Assembly: GCA_944371905.1 (NCBI GenBank)
Contig: CALVYA010000006.1
Coordinates: forward strand, 1 to 64,000
Origin: an uncultured Bacilli bacterium
GTDB taxonomy: Bacteria > Bacillota_I > Bacilli_A > RF39 > UBA660
Reading direction: 5' to 3'
Length of the DNA: 64,000 nt
The notes beneath the pieces are model-generated. The model was not told the DNA's origin, did not search any database, and saw nothing but the letters and a program-made list of their open reading frames with translations. Every line of letters starts with the position of its first letter. Position 1 is the stretch's first letter. The position numbers and the translations under genes were made by a program. Below are positions 1 through 8,050 of the stretch, in pieces.

Positions 1-22
1 CGCTTTCGCTTTCTACATTTCT

Positions 23-44
23 CACCTGTATAACAGGTGGTTTT
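23..44 (+). terminator. hairpin near the window edge, possible terminator
   Basis: A 7-bp perfect stem (CACCTGT / ACAGGTG, loop ATA) is followed on + by GTTTT. It may end a gene entering from the left. The T-run is short, so the role is uncertain. An AT-only inverted repeat follows at about 47-68. Confidence 0.35.
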
Positions 45-69
45 AAATGAAAAATTTTAATTTTTCATA

Positions 70-100
70 ATAAAAATACGCATAAATCAATTATGCGTAT
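70..100 (-). terminator. Rho-independent terminator of hpf
   Basis: A 10-bp perfect stem (ATACGCATAA / TTATGCGTAT, loop of 5) lies just past the hpf stop. On the minus strand it runs into TTTTTATT. Confidence 0.8.
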
Positions 101-126
101 AATAAGATTCAAATATTAAATTGTAA

Positions 127-663
127 TTAATCAGATTCAATAATTCCATAATAACCATCATTTCTTTTATAAACCAAAGCAGGTTTTAACGTTTCAGCAT
201 CTTTAAATAAATAAAATTGATGCCCTAATAACTCCATTTGAATGATGGCTTCTTCTTCACTCATTGGTTTTACTTCAATTTTCTTTCTTTTTACAATAGA
301 ACCTTTTTCATCATCTTCTTCTTTGTAATCTTCTATATAATCAAATACTATTTCTTTTGCATTCTTAATTTTTTTTGATTGTAATTTAGTTTTATTTTTT
401 CTTATTTGTCTTTCTATTTTATCGACCACAATATCAATAGCTGAATAAAAATCGTCTTGAACCTCTTCAGCTCTTAAAATAAAACTTTTTAGTGGAATTG
501 TAACTTCAACTTTCTGTTTGTAGTTTTGCACTTTAACTACAATGTTAGCTTTTACATTATCAGAATCATCAAGATATTTGTTTAAACGTTCCAATTTTTC
601 ATCCGCATAATCTTGCATTGCATCAGTAATCTTTATCTTATCTCCTCTTAATGTAATATTCAT
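127..663 (-). CDS. hpf: ribosome hibernation-promoting factor, long form
   Basis: Hibernation factor that binds the 30S decoding region and, in the long form, dimerises 70S ribosomes into inactive 100S particles. The N-terminal S30AE/YfiA domain (residues 1 to about 100, opening MNITLRGDKIKITDAM) is followed by a charged linker and the C-terminal dimerisation domain (about 120-178, with MELLGHQFYLFKDAET). At 178 aa it has the usual long-form size. A GGAGGAG ribosome-binding site sits a few bases before the ATG. It has its own terminator and stands alone. The edge of the window hides what lies downstream. Confidence 0.95.
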   Translation of the reverse strand: MNITLRGDKIKITDAMQDYADEKLERLNKYLDDSDNVKANIVVKVQNYKQKVEVTIPLKSFILRAEEVQDDFYSAIDIVVDKIERQIRKNKTKLQSKKIKNAKEIVFDYIEDYKEEDDEKGSIVKRKKIEVKPMSEEEAIIQMELLGHQFYLFKDAETLKPALVYKRNDGYYGIIESD

Positions 664-743
664 AACATCTCCTCCTTAACTATATTTTATCACATTCAAA
701 AATAATAGGCTATATTTTTAAATAAAACAAAGATAAAATTTTT

Positions 744-772
744 GTGAAAAAAAGTAGCATCGCTGCTACTTT
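744..772 (-). terminator. terminator of the cold-shock gene
   Basis: An 8-bp stem (AAAGTAGC / GCTACTTT, 6-nt loop) is followed on the minus strand by a run of seven T. It starts 3 bp past the csp stop. Confidence 0.85.
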
Positions 773-774
773 TA

Positions 775-1044
775 TTATTTAATTTCAGATGTTTCTTTAA
801 CAACTTTAACATCTAAAGCTTGATATCCTTTAGTTGTTTCTAGTAAATTAAATTCAACAAATTGACCTTCGGATAAAGTTTTATATCCTTCTTGATTAAT
901 AGCTGAATAATGAACAAAGATATCTTCATTTTCAGTATAATCAATAAAGCCATATCCCTTTTCATTATTGAACCACTTTACACGACCTCTCACTACATAC
1001 ACCTCGCCTTCCTCTTTATTCTTTTTACTGCCTATGTACTTCAT
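775..1044 (-). CDS. cold-shock domain protein (CspA/CspB family)
   Basis: Single-stranded nucleic-acid-binding OB-fold protein, an RNA chaperone in this family. Both RNP motifs are visible (KGYGFI and DIFVHYSAI). The annotated form has 89 aa, with about 17 lysine- and glutamate-rich residues before the standard domain (RGRVKWFNNEKGYGFI). Both starts look usable. The ATG at 1044 has GGGAG seven bases upstream. An in-frame GTG at 993 has GAGGTG six bases upstream and would give a 72-aa protein of normal family length. The leader shared with the divergent agrB is about 230 bp. Confidence 0.9.
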   Translation of the reverse strand: MKYIGSKKNKEEGEVYVVRGRVKWFNNEKGYGFIDYTENEDIFVHYSAINQEGYKTLSEGQFVEFNLLETTKGYQALDVKVVKETSEIK

Positions 1045-1233
1045 AAGTGAGCTCCCTCTTTCTTTCTGCGCACTTAAATAATAACAGAATCTATCTTACT
1101 TTTTTTAAATTAGTCATTAAATGTTCCTTTTTATAGTTTTTATGATTCTTTGTGGTATTTATTTTAACAAATGAATTATATTTATTTATTTTAAAACACA
1201 TTACATCGTTAAACTAAAATAACTTCCAAATTA

Positions 1234-1242
1234 TGGTAATAT
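1234..1242 (+). promoter_or_regulatory. candidate extended -10 promoter for agrBD
   Basis: TGGTAATAT matches an extended -10 (TGN plus TAATAT), about 30 bp before the agrB ATG. No good -35 is present, as in activator-dependent promoters. I could not find a convincing LytTR direct-repeat pair upstream. Confidence 0.35.
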
Positions 1243-1271
1243 TGGATTGGAATAGGAATAGAGGTAATAAT

Positions 1272-1874
1272 ATGATAAAGCAGTTAATTATTAGTAACTC
1301 TATTAAAACTATTAGAAGTTACTATCCAAATTACAATAATGAGCAAATAGAAAGAATCCAATATGGTTTAGAATCTATTTATCTTTCTATTACTAAATTA
1401 ATAGTAATATTATTAATGTCCGTTCTTCTAAATATATTTAAAGAAACTATTATTGTTCTATTACTATTCAATTTATTGCGAACTACAGGGTTTGGAATAC
1501 ACGCCTCTAAATCTTGGATGTGCTGGATTAGTTCAATCCCAACATTTATTGGTATTCCATTACTATGTAAATATATAAATATACCAATCTATATTTTAAT
1601 TGGTATAGCTATTCTATCATTATTAATATTTGTTTTATTTGCACCTGCAGATACAAAAAAAAGGCCTCTCATTCGTAAGAAGAAAAGGATTATATACAAA
1701 ATTTTAACAGTTTTGATTGGAACAATTTACTTAATAACAATCATGCTTATAGATAATACTTTTTTAAAAAACGCTTTATCGTTTTCTATGTTAATAGAAG
1801 CAATACTTATTTGCCCATTGACATATAAATTATTCAACATGCCTTTTAACAATTATAAAAACTATAAATTATAG
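1272..1874 (+). CDS. agrB: AgrB-type autoinducer-processing protease
   Basis: Membrane cysteine endopeptidase that trims the C-terminus of the AgrD precursor and forms the peptide thiolactone. The chosen ATG follows GAGGT with a 7-nt gap and gives 200 aa. With it, the catalytic pair falls at His77 and Cys84 in the segment TTGFGIHASKSWMCWISS, the same numbers as in S. aureus AgrB. Five or six hydrophobic stretches follow. Only agrD follows on this strand. An in-frame upstream ATG at 1233 would add 13 residues but has no ribosome-binding site. The family assignment is firm; the signal it makes is unknown. Confidence 0.93.
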   Translation: MIKQLIISNSIKTIRSYYPNYNNEQIERIQYGLESIYLSITKLIVILLMSVLLNIFKETIIVLLLFNLLRTTGFGIHASKSWMCWISSIPTFIGIPLLCKYINIPIYILIGIAILSLLIFVLFAPADTKKRPLIRKKKRIIYKILTVLIGTIYLITIMLIDNTFLKNALSFSMLIEAILICPLTYKLFNMPFNNYKNYKL

Positions 1875-1926
1875 CAGTTTAAATATTATATATATATTTA
1901 GACATCGTAGAAAGGAGGATTTCAAG

Positions 1927-2046
1927 ATGAAAAAATTTCTTGCTATGGCTCTAGCTGCAATTGGTGTTATTGCTGCAGGTGCTGCATCTGCTGCATGTCT
2001 AGTTCTTATTTTTGATGAACCTGAAATGCCAAAATCAATGCTATAA
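1927..2046 (+). CDS. agrD: AgrD-type cyclic peptide autoinducer precursor
   Basis: A 39-aa precursor 52 bp after agrB, with a strong GGAGG ribosome-binding site. It has the three AgrD parts: an N-terminal amphipathic, alanine-rich leader (MKKFLAMALAAIGVIAAGAA), a core around Cys24, and an acidic proline-containing tail DEPEMPKSM that matches the AgrB recognition motif. If AgrB cleaves before DEPEMP, the core ends CLVLIF and would form a 6-residue ring closed on Cys24. A 5-residue ring ending at Ile28 is also possible. The ring is wholly hydrophobic, and the N-terminal trimming point cannot be read from sequence. Confidence 0.9.
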   Translation: MKKFLAMALAAIGVIAAGAASAACLVLIFDEPEMPKSML

Positions 2047-2050
2047 AAAA

Positions 2051-2080
2051 AGTGGACACAAAGGTCCATTTTTATTTTGT
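2051..2080. terminator. bidirectional terminator between agrD and agrC
   Basis: The stem TGGAC/GTCCA (2053-2057 with 2064-2068, extendable by a G-U and an A-T pair) is flanked by T-rich runs on both strands. It serves the converging agrBD and agrAC units and overlaps the agrC stop. Confidence 0.75.
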
Positions 2081-3382
2081 TTTATTTACAATTAATCTCT
2101 GTACAAAGTAATTGTTTATAATTTGTGTTTCATTCTTAAAAATACTATTTTCATCAACAATAGTTTTTACTACAGACAATCCATACCCTCTATTTCTTCC
2201 CTTACTGGAATAGCCATTATCATAGATACTATTTAAATTAACTTCTCCGTAAAAAGAATTAGATATTTCAAAAATAATGTTATCCTCTTCCATATAAACA
2301 CATACTGATACTTCTTTCTCTTTTGAAATTATGGATGCCTCTTTAGCATTATCTAAAAATACACCTATAATCTTAGATAAGTAATTATTTTCTTTTATAG
2401 TTAAGCTTTTTAATTTTGAAGCGCCTACTTCTTTACTAACACTTAAGAAAACATTGATTTTATTTTCTTTCATATCACTAATTTTATTATGTAAAATACC
2501 TTTTAATCCCCCAAAAGGAATATAAGTTAAACATTTTATCCAGGAACTTTCAATATGATCCTTATGAGATATAATCTCATCTAAATATTCTAATAATTTT
2601 TTATTATTTTTATGAACCATACTTCTAATAACAATCAATTCGTTTTGATTTTCATGTTGACTAATACTATATTCTTCTACTAATTTTTCACTATCTTTTG
2701 AATATCTAATATAATCTTCATAATCATCACTAATCTTAAGTTTATCAATATGTTGTTTTATTATTACACCACCAATATACACTAAACATATCGTAATAAC
2801 AATATTTAAAAATAATGCATCATCAACTTTCCAATTAGCAAAAGCCATTTTATAAAGTAAAAGCCATATAGCAATTAAAATACTTAAAAATGTAAAGATT
2901 AAAGTAAATTTATTATTTTCTTTAACTTTTATTAGCATTTTACTAATAGGTTTTTCAACAATTTTAAATACTAAAAATGCAACAATAGATATAAATATAT
3001 TAGCTATTATACTTCCTGTAAAAATTCTTATATTGGAAATTACGTTAACTTTATATAAACTAGTTAATGTTAACATAAATAATATTTCACCAATTACTAA
3101 CAATAGATACGAAACAAGTGCCGTTATAGCACATTGTGCTATATTTTTTCTAAACAAAAATTTATATGCAAATAATAAAACTATATATGTGGTAATTATT
3201 CTGGCAACATTATCTAAAAACGTATAATTAACAGTAATAAAAACAATCATTAGAATTATAAACAAAAAATTTTTTGCAGTTCTAAGAATCTTAGTACTTA
3301 AACAACTACGTCCACAATATATAAAATATATTGTCAAAAAAATACTACTAATAAATAATTCAATTACATTTCCAATATCCAT
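2072..3382 (-). CDS. agrC: AgrC-type sensor histidine kinase (GHKL)
   Basis: Predicted membrane receptor for the agrD peptide. The first 210 residues hold about six hydrophobic segments. A short linker leads to the phospho-acceptor region SQHENQNELIVIRSM (His243), then the N-box GVFLDNAKEAS (Asn345) and the G-box SKGRNRGYGLSVV (about 393-404). Length (436 aa) and motif style fit the AgrC/HPK10 class. It lies 11 bp downstream of agrA and so is probably co-transcribed with it. It faces agrBD across a shared terminator. Pairing with AgrD is inferred from position. Confidence 0.9.
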   Translation of the reverse strand: MDIGNVIELFISSIFLTIYFIYCGRSCLSTKILRTAKNFLFIILMIVFITVNYTFLDNVARIITTYIVLLFAYKFLFRKNIAQCAITALVSYLLLVIGEILFMLTLTSLYKVNVISNIRIFTGSIIANIFISIVAFLVFKIVEKPISKMLIKVKENNKFTLIFTFLSILIAIWLLLYKMAFANWKVDDALFLNIVITICLVYIGGVIIKQHIDKLKISDDYEDYIRYSKDSEKLVEEYSISQHENQNELIVIRSMVHKNNKKLLEYLDEIISHKDHIESSWIKCLTYIPFGGLKGILHNKISDMKENKINVFLSVSKEVGASKLKSLTIKENNYLSKIIGVFLDNAKEASIISKEKEVSVCVYMEEDNIIFEISNSFYGEVNLNSIYDNGYSSKGRNRGYGLSVVKTIVDENSIFKNETQIINNYFVQRLIVNKTK

Positions 3383-3393
3383 AAACTATTCAC

Positions 3394-4116
3394 CTATTTT
3401 TTTAGCCTTTCTTGTAATTCCCTTTTATAATTTCTAGAGAATAAATACGTATATCGATCATTACAGAAGAAAATAACTAAATTAACTAAATCGACCTTCT
3501 CAATATTATACAAATTTACAATACAGCTTTTATGAGTTTTCATAAATCTAGGATCATTCAATTCTTTAAGGATACTACTAATAGTTTTTTTCACGACAAA
3601 AGACTTCGTTTTGGTAGTAATATTTACATACCCATGTTTTGAATCAATAGAAAAAAACAATATATCATCATAAGGAATTCTATATAACTCTCCTTCACTT
3701 TTAAAAATATAAGATTTATGCCTAGTTATATTGACATACGCATTAGCTAAAGCAGAAGAAAGGTTATTTTCACAATTATCAAATTTAGAAACGAAATTTA
3801 AAACCAAACTTCTATTCATAAAAGAATTCTCTAATAATTCTTTATGAGCGGTTACAATAATCAATTGACTATCAGCATCCCCAGCTGTCCTAATTTCCCT
3901 TGCCAAATCTAAACCTGATTTCCCTGGAACTTCTATATCTAAAATATATATATTGTGACCTATATTATTTCTTACAAATTTTTTTAGATCATTATTATAA
4001 GCCGAAAATGAATAAATCTTATAAGATAAATCATCTTTCCCCATAAATTTATGGATCATCTTCGTATAATTACTCCTTATTATCTCTTTATCTTCATAAA
4101 TTATAAAATTTATCAT
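3394..4116 (-). CDS. agrA: AgrA-type LytTR response regulator
   Basis: DNA-binding response regulator expected to be phosphorylated by AgrC. The receiver domain (1 to about 120) carries the acidic pocket (YEDKE) and the phospho-acceptor Asp60 in YILDIEVPGKSGLD. The LytTR DNA-binding domain covers about 138-240, with HGYVNITTK and FMKTHKSCIVN. I start at the ATG at 4116 because AAAGGTG sits 6 nt before it; an upstream in-frame ATG at 4134 lacks this. In S. aureus AgrA activates its own operon; here agrBD is on the other strand, so the target promoter is probably the one at about 1237. Confidence 0.9.
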   Translation of the reverse strand: MINFIIYEDKEIIRSNYTKMIHKFMGKDDLSYKIYSFSAYNNDLKKFVRNNIGHNIYILDIEVPGKSGLDLAREIRTAGDADSQLIIVTAHKELLENSFMNRSLVLNFVSKFDNCENNLSSALANAYVNITRHKSYIFKSEGELYRIPYDDILFFSIDSKHGYVNITTKTKSFVVKKTISSILKELNDPRFMKTHKSCIVNLYNIEKVDLVNLVIFFCNDRYTYLFSRNYKRELQERLKK

Positions 4117-4185
4117 TTTTATCACCTTTATCATGATTTTTTTATTTTATCACATATCGTCTTATTTCGACAGTGATAATTAAAT

Positions 4186-4214
4186 AAAAAGTAGCTGCCA
4201 CATAGCTACCTTTT
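4186..4214 (-). terminator. terminator overlapping the tagO-like stop
   Basis: The stem GTAGC/GCTAC (4191-4195 with 4205-4209) is followed on the minus strand by TTTTTATTT. It ends the upstream glycosyltransferase gene before agrA. Confidence 0.6.
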
Positions 4215-5309
4215 ATTTTTGTTGTGCTCTTTTCTTGTATTTAATAAACGCTCTTCAAAATATTTGATTTTATTACTAAAGCTCTGTGACAGAATACCTG
4301 TATGTAGTATAAACCAAATTGTTAAAATTAACAAGATAAAATAAATAATTATTGCTCTTTTTGAGTCACCAATTGTAAAAGAAATAGCTGCTAGTGAAAA
4401 CAAAATATTTATAAAATAAATAATTAATACTGTTTGTCTTTGAGAAAAATTCATTTTTAAAAACTGATGATGCATATGATCTTTATCAGCTTCAAAAATA
4501 GGTTTTCTTTTCAACATTCTTCTACATATTGCAAATAAAGTATCAAGGATTGGAATTGCTAGTACTGCTATTGGTACCATAAAAGATAAAAACATGGCAC
4601 CTTTAAATCCTAATAAGGAAACTACTGCAATGATAAATCCCATAAACATAGAACCAGTATCTCCTGCAAAAATTTTTGCTGGATTAAAATTATGCAATAA
4701 AAATCCCATGACTGCACCTAACATGATAAATATTAAAGTTATTTCCAAAGTACCTTGTCTTCCTTGAACAAAAGCAATTACACCCATAGTAGCTAAGAAA
4801 ATAGAAGTAATACCTCCACTTAATCCATCTAATCCATCTATTAAATTAATAATATTAATACAAGCCAAAACAAAAAATAATGTTATAGGGTATGACCAAA
4901 TGCCAAAATTAAATACTTGTCCGAATACAGTTATTTCATTTAATAAAATATTACCATAAAAAATCACCGAAAGTGCTGCACATGTTTGCCCCAACAACTT
5001 ATATCTTGGTCTTATAGGTTTAATATCATCAATAATACCTGTAATTATAATAATAAAACTTCCTATCAAAATCGAATTCATTTGGATACTATGTACGCCA
5101 AACAACATATAGCCAAATAGAAAACCAATAAATATCCCAAGGCCACCCAATTTGGGCATAGGTTTAGTATGCACTCTTCTATTATCTTTAGGAATATCCA
5201 TAGCCCCAATATGCTTAGCTATTTTAATCATTCCTGGCATAATTAAAGCCGTAAATACAAAAGTTATTAAAGTTATTAATATTATCTCAACTAAATAAGT
5301 ATCAGCCAT
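4206..5309 (-). CDS. tagO: undecaprenyl-phosphate GlcNAc-1-phosphate transferase (TagO/WecA type)
   Basis: Integral membrane enzyme that moves a sugar-1-phosphate from a UDP-sugar to undecaprenyl phosphate, the first step of wall polymer (teichoic-acid-like) synthesis. About ten hydrophobic segments are visible. Family motifs are the Asp pair at 94-95 (GIIDDIKPIRPRYK), NLIDGLDGLSGG (155-166), AGDTGS (215-220) and the HMHH cluster (278-281). The start at 5309 follows GAGGTATTAAA, and the terminator of mbl occupies the longer upstream frame. MraY is less likely given the 367-aa length and motif style. The exact sugar cannot be read from sequence. Confidence 0.85.
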   Translation of the reverse strand: MADTYLVEIILITLITFVFTALIMPGMIKIAKHIGAMDIPKDNRRVHTKPMPKLGGLGIFIGFLFGYMLFGVHSIQMNSILIGSFIIIITGIIDDIKPIRPRYKLLGQTCAALSVIFYGNILLNEITVFGQVFNFGIWSYPITLFFVLACINIINLIDGLDGLSGGITSIFLATMGVIAFVQGRQGTLEITLIFIMLGAVMGFLLHNFNPAKIFAGDTGSMFMGFIIAVVSLLGFKGAMFLSFMVPIAVLAIPILDTLFAICRRMLKRKPIFEADKDHMHHQFLKMNFSQRQTVLIIYFINILFSLAAISFTIGDSKRAIIIYFILLILTIWFILHTGILSQSFSNKIKYFEERLLNTRKEHNKNKR

Positions 5310-5361
5310 TTTAATACCTCTTTCCTTATTTAGATTATAACAAATATTGACATTTTTTAAA

Positions 5362-5393
5362 ATAAAAACTATTAATTTATACAATTAATAGTT
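5362..5393 (-). terminator. terminator of mbl
   Basis: An 11-bp perfect stem (5367-5377 with 5383-5393, loop TATAC) is followed on the minus strand by TTTATTTTAAAA. Confidence 0.8.
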
Positions 5394-6375
5394 ATCTATC
5401 TAATAAATTTAAATTACTAAGCATAACCCCACAACCTTCTGCTACACAGGTTAGTGGACTTTCCGCAATAAAAATAGGTACACTCAACTCTTTTTCAAAT
5501 AATTCAGTAAAACCTTTCACTAATGCGCCTCCTCCAGTTAATACAATTCCCTTATCTACAATATCGGCAGATAATTCTGGAGAAGTTTCTTCCAATACCT
5601 TTTTAGTTTCTTTTATTATCTTTAAAGCATGAGGATATAAAGCTTCTTCCACTTCTTTTTCAGATATTTCAATGGTATTAGGTAATCCATTTTCTAAACT
5701 TCTTCCTTTTATCTCTCTTTTATTTCCCTTATCGCCTTTATATACAGTTCCCAAATTTAATTTAATCTCTTCGGCAGTTCTCTCTCCTATTAATAATTTA
5801 TACTTTTCTCTGATATATTCTATGATTGCATTATCAAAAGTATTTCCTGCTATTTTTACAGAAGAACTATTTACTATTCCACCTAAAGACAATATAGCTA
5901 TATCTGTGGTCCCTCCGCCTATATCTATAACCATATTAGCACCCGGTTTAGAAATATCCATTCCTGCTCCTAATGCCGCAACCTTTGGCTCTTCTTCCAT
6001 AAAAACTTTCTTTGCTCCTAATTTTTCAGCAGCTTCTTTAATAGCATTTTTCTCTACTGGTGTAATATTAGATGGGCAACAGATTAAAATTCTAGGTTTA
6101 GACCACAGCCTTAATCCTTTTACTTTTTTTAACATGTTTGTAAGCATCGCCTCTGTATATTCAAAGTCTGCTATCACTCCATCTTTAAGTGGTTTTGTTG
6201 CTTTTACTTTACCAGGAGTTCTTCCTAACATTTCATTGGCATCTTTTCCTACTGCTAATACGTTTTTGGTCTCTGAATCAATAGCTAGTACGGAGGGTTC
6301 ATTTAAAACTATTCCTTGTCCCTTTACATAAACTAATACATTTGCTGTTCCTAAATCTATTCCAATATCTTTCAT
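5392..6375 (-). CDS. mbl: MreB/Mbl-type actin-like cell-shape protein
   Basis: Cytoplasmic bacterial actin that guides lateral wall synthesis. The ATPase signatures are present: phosphate-1 GIDLGTANVLVYVKGQGI at the N-terminus, phosphate-2 VIDIGGGTTDIA mid-protein, and the adenosine motif VLTGGGALVKG near the C-terminus. The 327-aa length is normal. It lies 12 bp after spoIIID, exactly the spoIIID-mbl order of B. subtilis, which is why I favour mbl over mreB. No mreC or mreD neighbours it. It shares the operon and terminator with spoIIID. Confidence 0.9.
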   Translation of the reverse strand: MKDIGIDLGTANVLVYVKGQGIVLNEPSVLAIDSETKNVLAVGKDANEMLGRTPGKVKATKPLKDGVIADFEYTEAMLTNMLKKVKGLRLWSKPRILICCPSNITPVEKNAIKEAAEKLGAKKVFMEEEPKVAALGAGMDISKPGANMVIDIGGGTTDIAILSLGGIVNSSSVKIAGNTFDNAIIEYIREKYKLLIGERTAEEIKLNLGTVYKGDKGNKREIKGRSLENGLPNTIEISEKEVEEALYPHALKIIKETKKVLEETSPELSADIVDKGIVLTGGGALVKGFTELFEKELSVPIFIAESPLTCVAEGCGVMLSNLNLLDR

Positions 6376-6387
6376 AATCTCCTCTTC

Positions 6388-6636
6388 TTATAATTTTAAA
6401 TATTTTTGCTTGGTAGACTCTCCTCCTCTAATGTGTCTAACTTCAATATGTTCTTTAAAAATTTTATCTACTTTTTCATGAAGTTGTATATCTACCTCTT
6501 TAAGTCTTTCCTGCAAATCTTTATGCACTGTACTCTTACTAACGTTATAAATATTAGCAATATCTCTTACAGTACTTTTGTGTTCTAACATGTACAACGC
6601 TTCATTTAACACTCTTGTTATAATATATTTATTCAT
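6388..6636 (-). CDS. spoIIID: SpoIIID, mother-cell sporulation transcription regulator
   Basis: Small helix-turn-helix protein that works with sigma-E in the mother cell and shapes the switch to sigma-K. The 82-aa protein matches the family along its length: the HTH STVRDIANIYNVSKSTVHKD (21-40), then LQERL and the basic tail IRGGESTKQKYLKL. It sits between spoIIQ and mbl as in B. subtilis. Its presence is strong evidence that the organism sporulates. A sigma-E promoter would be expected in the 70 bp before it; I could not define one with confidence. Confidence 0.95.
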   Translation of the reverse strand: MNKYIITRVLNEALYMLEHKSTVRDIANIYNVSKSTVHKDLQERLKEVDIQLHEKVDKIFKEHIEVRHIRGGESTKQKYLKL

Positions 6637-6685
6637 ATATACCTTCCTTTAGTAAAGTATATATAAATAACTAAATAGTTATGAA

Positions 6686-6708
6686 TAAAAAAAGGCAAGT
6701 AACCGCCT
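6686..6708 (-). terminator. terminator of spoIIQ
   Basis: A short stem AGGCGG/TTGCCT, including two G-U pairs, overlaps the spoIIQ stop and is followed on the minus strand by seven T. Confidence 0.6.
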
Positions 6709-7333
6709 ATAAATCTTTTATATTTTTATTATAATATTCTTCTGGATTAAGGACTTGTCCTTCTTTAAAAAGCTCAAAATGTAAATGATTACCTAAATCT
6801 TCATTTATTTTAGAAATACCTGTTTTCCCTAAAACTTGTCCTTGTAATACTGTGTCTCCTTCTTTCACAGTAATAGTGGCTAAGCTTTGATAAACACTAA
6901 TAATTGAGTTATCATGTTTAATTTCAATAGTATTTCCCAATAAATCATTATTATTTACACTAATTACTGTACCATCTAATACAGATACAACATCAAATGC
7001 TTCCTCTTTAACATAATCAATACCAGAATTTTGAATATAGGTATTTTCATAATAAACAATAGAATTCTTTTGACTTTCTTCATCTGCTTTAAAATCATAG
7101 AAACTCTTACCTATAGTTACAGCTGGATCATTATACGGTCTGATAATAACAACCTCATCTGTTGCTACCACTGGTGTATCATTTGATAAAATAACATTAG
7201 ACACATATTTTGGATCCTCTTCTTCTACTGGTACATCTTCAAAAGTTGACATGGCACTAATTACAAATATAGTAATTAAGATAACATAAATACTAGGTAT
7301 TACATATGGCCTTAACTTTAATTTTGTTTTCAT
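6707..7333 (-). CDS. spoIIQ: SpoIIQ-like forespore membrane LytM-domain protein
   Basis: Forespore protein that binds SpoIIIAH to form the engulfment zipper and channel. One N-terminal membrane segment (about residues 10-28) is followed by an extracytoplasmic region and a LytM/M23 domain from about 115. The second zinc motif (HLHFELF) is intact. Where the first ligand His should precede GID the sequence reads QNSGID, so the enzyme site looks broken, as it is in B. subtilis SpoIIQ. Position upstream of spoIIID supports the name over a generic M23 peptidase. spoIID, its usual upstream neighbour, is absent here. Confidence 0.88.
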   Translation of the reverse strand: MKTKLKLRPYVIPSIYVILITIFVISAMSTFEDVPVEEEDPKYVSNVILSNDTPVVATDEVVIIRPYNDPAVTIGKSFYDFKADEESQKNSIVYYENTYIQNSGIDYVKEEAFDVVSVLDGTVISVNNNDLLGNTIEIKHDNSIISVYQSLATITVKEGDTVLQGQVLGKTGISKINEDLGNHLHFELFKEGQVLNPEEYYNKNIKDL

Positions 7334-7383
7334 TTTTCCACCTCAATATCAGTTTGAACATTTTAGTGGATTTTATACATAAT

Positions 7384-7581
7384 TTAAAATATTTTAGAAG
7401 TTAAAAAGAAATCAAAAATAAAATTAGTAATTAAATAAATAAGTGCAATTCCTAATAAACAATAAAATACTCGAGCTTGTATTACTCTATTTTTTTTAAA
7501 GATTTGATTGATATTAACAGAATCCATTGCCCATATAACTATAATAGTTACAAACACATAAATAAAAAATTTAACACTCAT
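7384..7581 (-). CDS. ywzB: DUF1146 small membrane protein (YwzB)
   Basis: A 65-aa protein with two hydrophobic helices (about 4-18 and 39-60) around the conserved segment INQIFKKNRVIQARVFYCLL, typical of the DUF1146/YwzB family. The function is unknown. Its start overlaps the rpiB 3' end by 11 nt, so the two are translationally coupled. In B. subtilis ywzB lies next to murA and spoIID/spoIIQ, so the location is conserved. Confidence 0.85.
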   Translation of the reverse strand: MSVKFFIYVFVTIIVIWAMDSVNINQIFKKNRVIQARVFYCLLGIALIYLITNFIFDFFLTSKIF

Positions 7582-8026
7582 TGTCTATTCCTTCTTCATA
7601 ATCTTCAATCATTTTTATGCGTCTATTATGACGATCTAAATTTGAAAATTTTGTTTTTAAAAAAGTATCAACAATATCTTTAGCTTTAAAAGACATCATA
7701 CTACCATTCAGTGCTAAAATATTAGCATCATTGTCTTCTCTAGTTAATTTAGCTTCCTTAACATTATCTACTTTAGCACATCTAATACCTTTTACCTTAT
7801 TGCAAGCAATAGATACACCTATTCCTGTTCCACATATAATAATTCCAAAATCCACTTCTTTACTCACTACTTTTTTGCATAATGAAAATGCATATTTAGG
7901 ATAATCTACGGAAAGAACAGAATCAGTACCTAAATCGATAATATCAAATCCTTTTTTTTGCAAATAACTGATTAAAGTTGTCTTTAAATGATACCCTTTA
8001 TGATCACTAGCTATTGCTATTTTCAT
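7571..8026 (-). CDS. rpiB: ribose-5-phosphate isomerase B
   Basis: Cytoplasmic enzyme interconverting ribose-5-phosphate and ribulose-5-phosphate in the pentose phosphate pathway. Visible family marks are ASDHKGY at 6-12, the catalytic Cys in IIICGTGIGVSIACNK (about 64-79), and REDNDANILALNG. The 151-aa length is typical. It forms a two-gene unit with ywzB and is separated from rpmE by a terminator and its own candidate promoter. Confidence 0.95.
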   Translation of the reverse strand: MKIAIASDHKGYHLKTTLISYLQKKGFDIIDLGTDSVLSVDYPKYAFSLCKKVVSKEVDFGIIICGTGIGVSIACNKVKGIRCAKVDNVKEAKLTREDNDANILALNGSMMSFKAKDIVDTFLKTKFSNLDRHNRRIKMIEDYEEGIDNEC

Positions 8027-8050
8027 ATAAACACCTCTTTACTATTCATT

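Noticed and set aside
1100-1232. LytTR direct repeats for AgrA upstream of agrB
   Set aside because: Only single half-site look-alikes (ATCGTTAAA, TAACTT) at wrong spacing; not enough to call.
1869-2069. 66-codon open frame on - covering agrD
   Set aside because: It is the antisense shadow of agrD; agrD has the ribosome-binding site and family motif, and this frame has neither.
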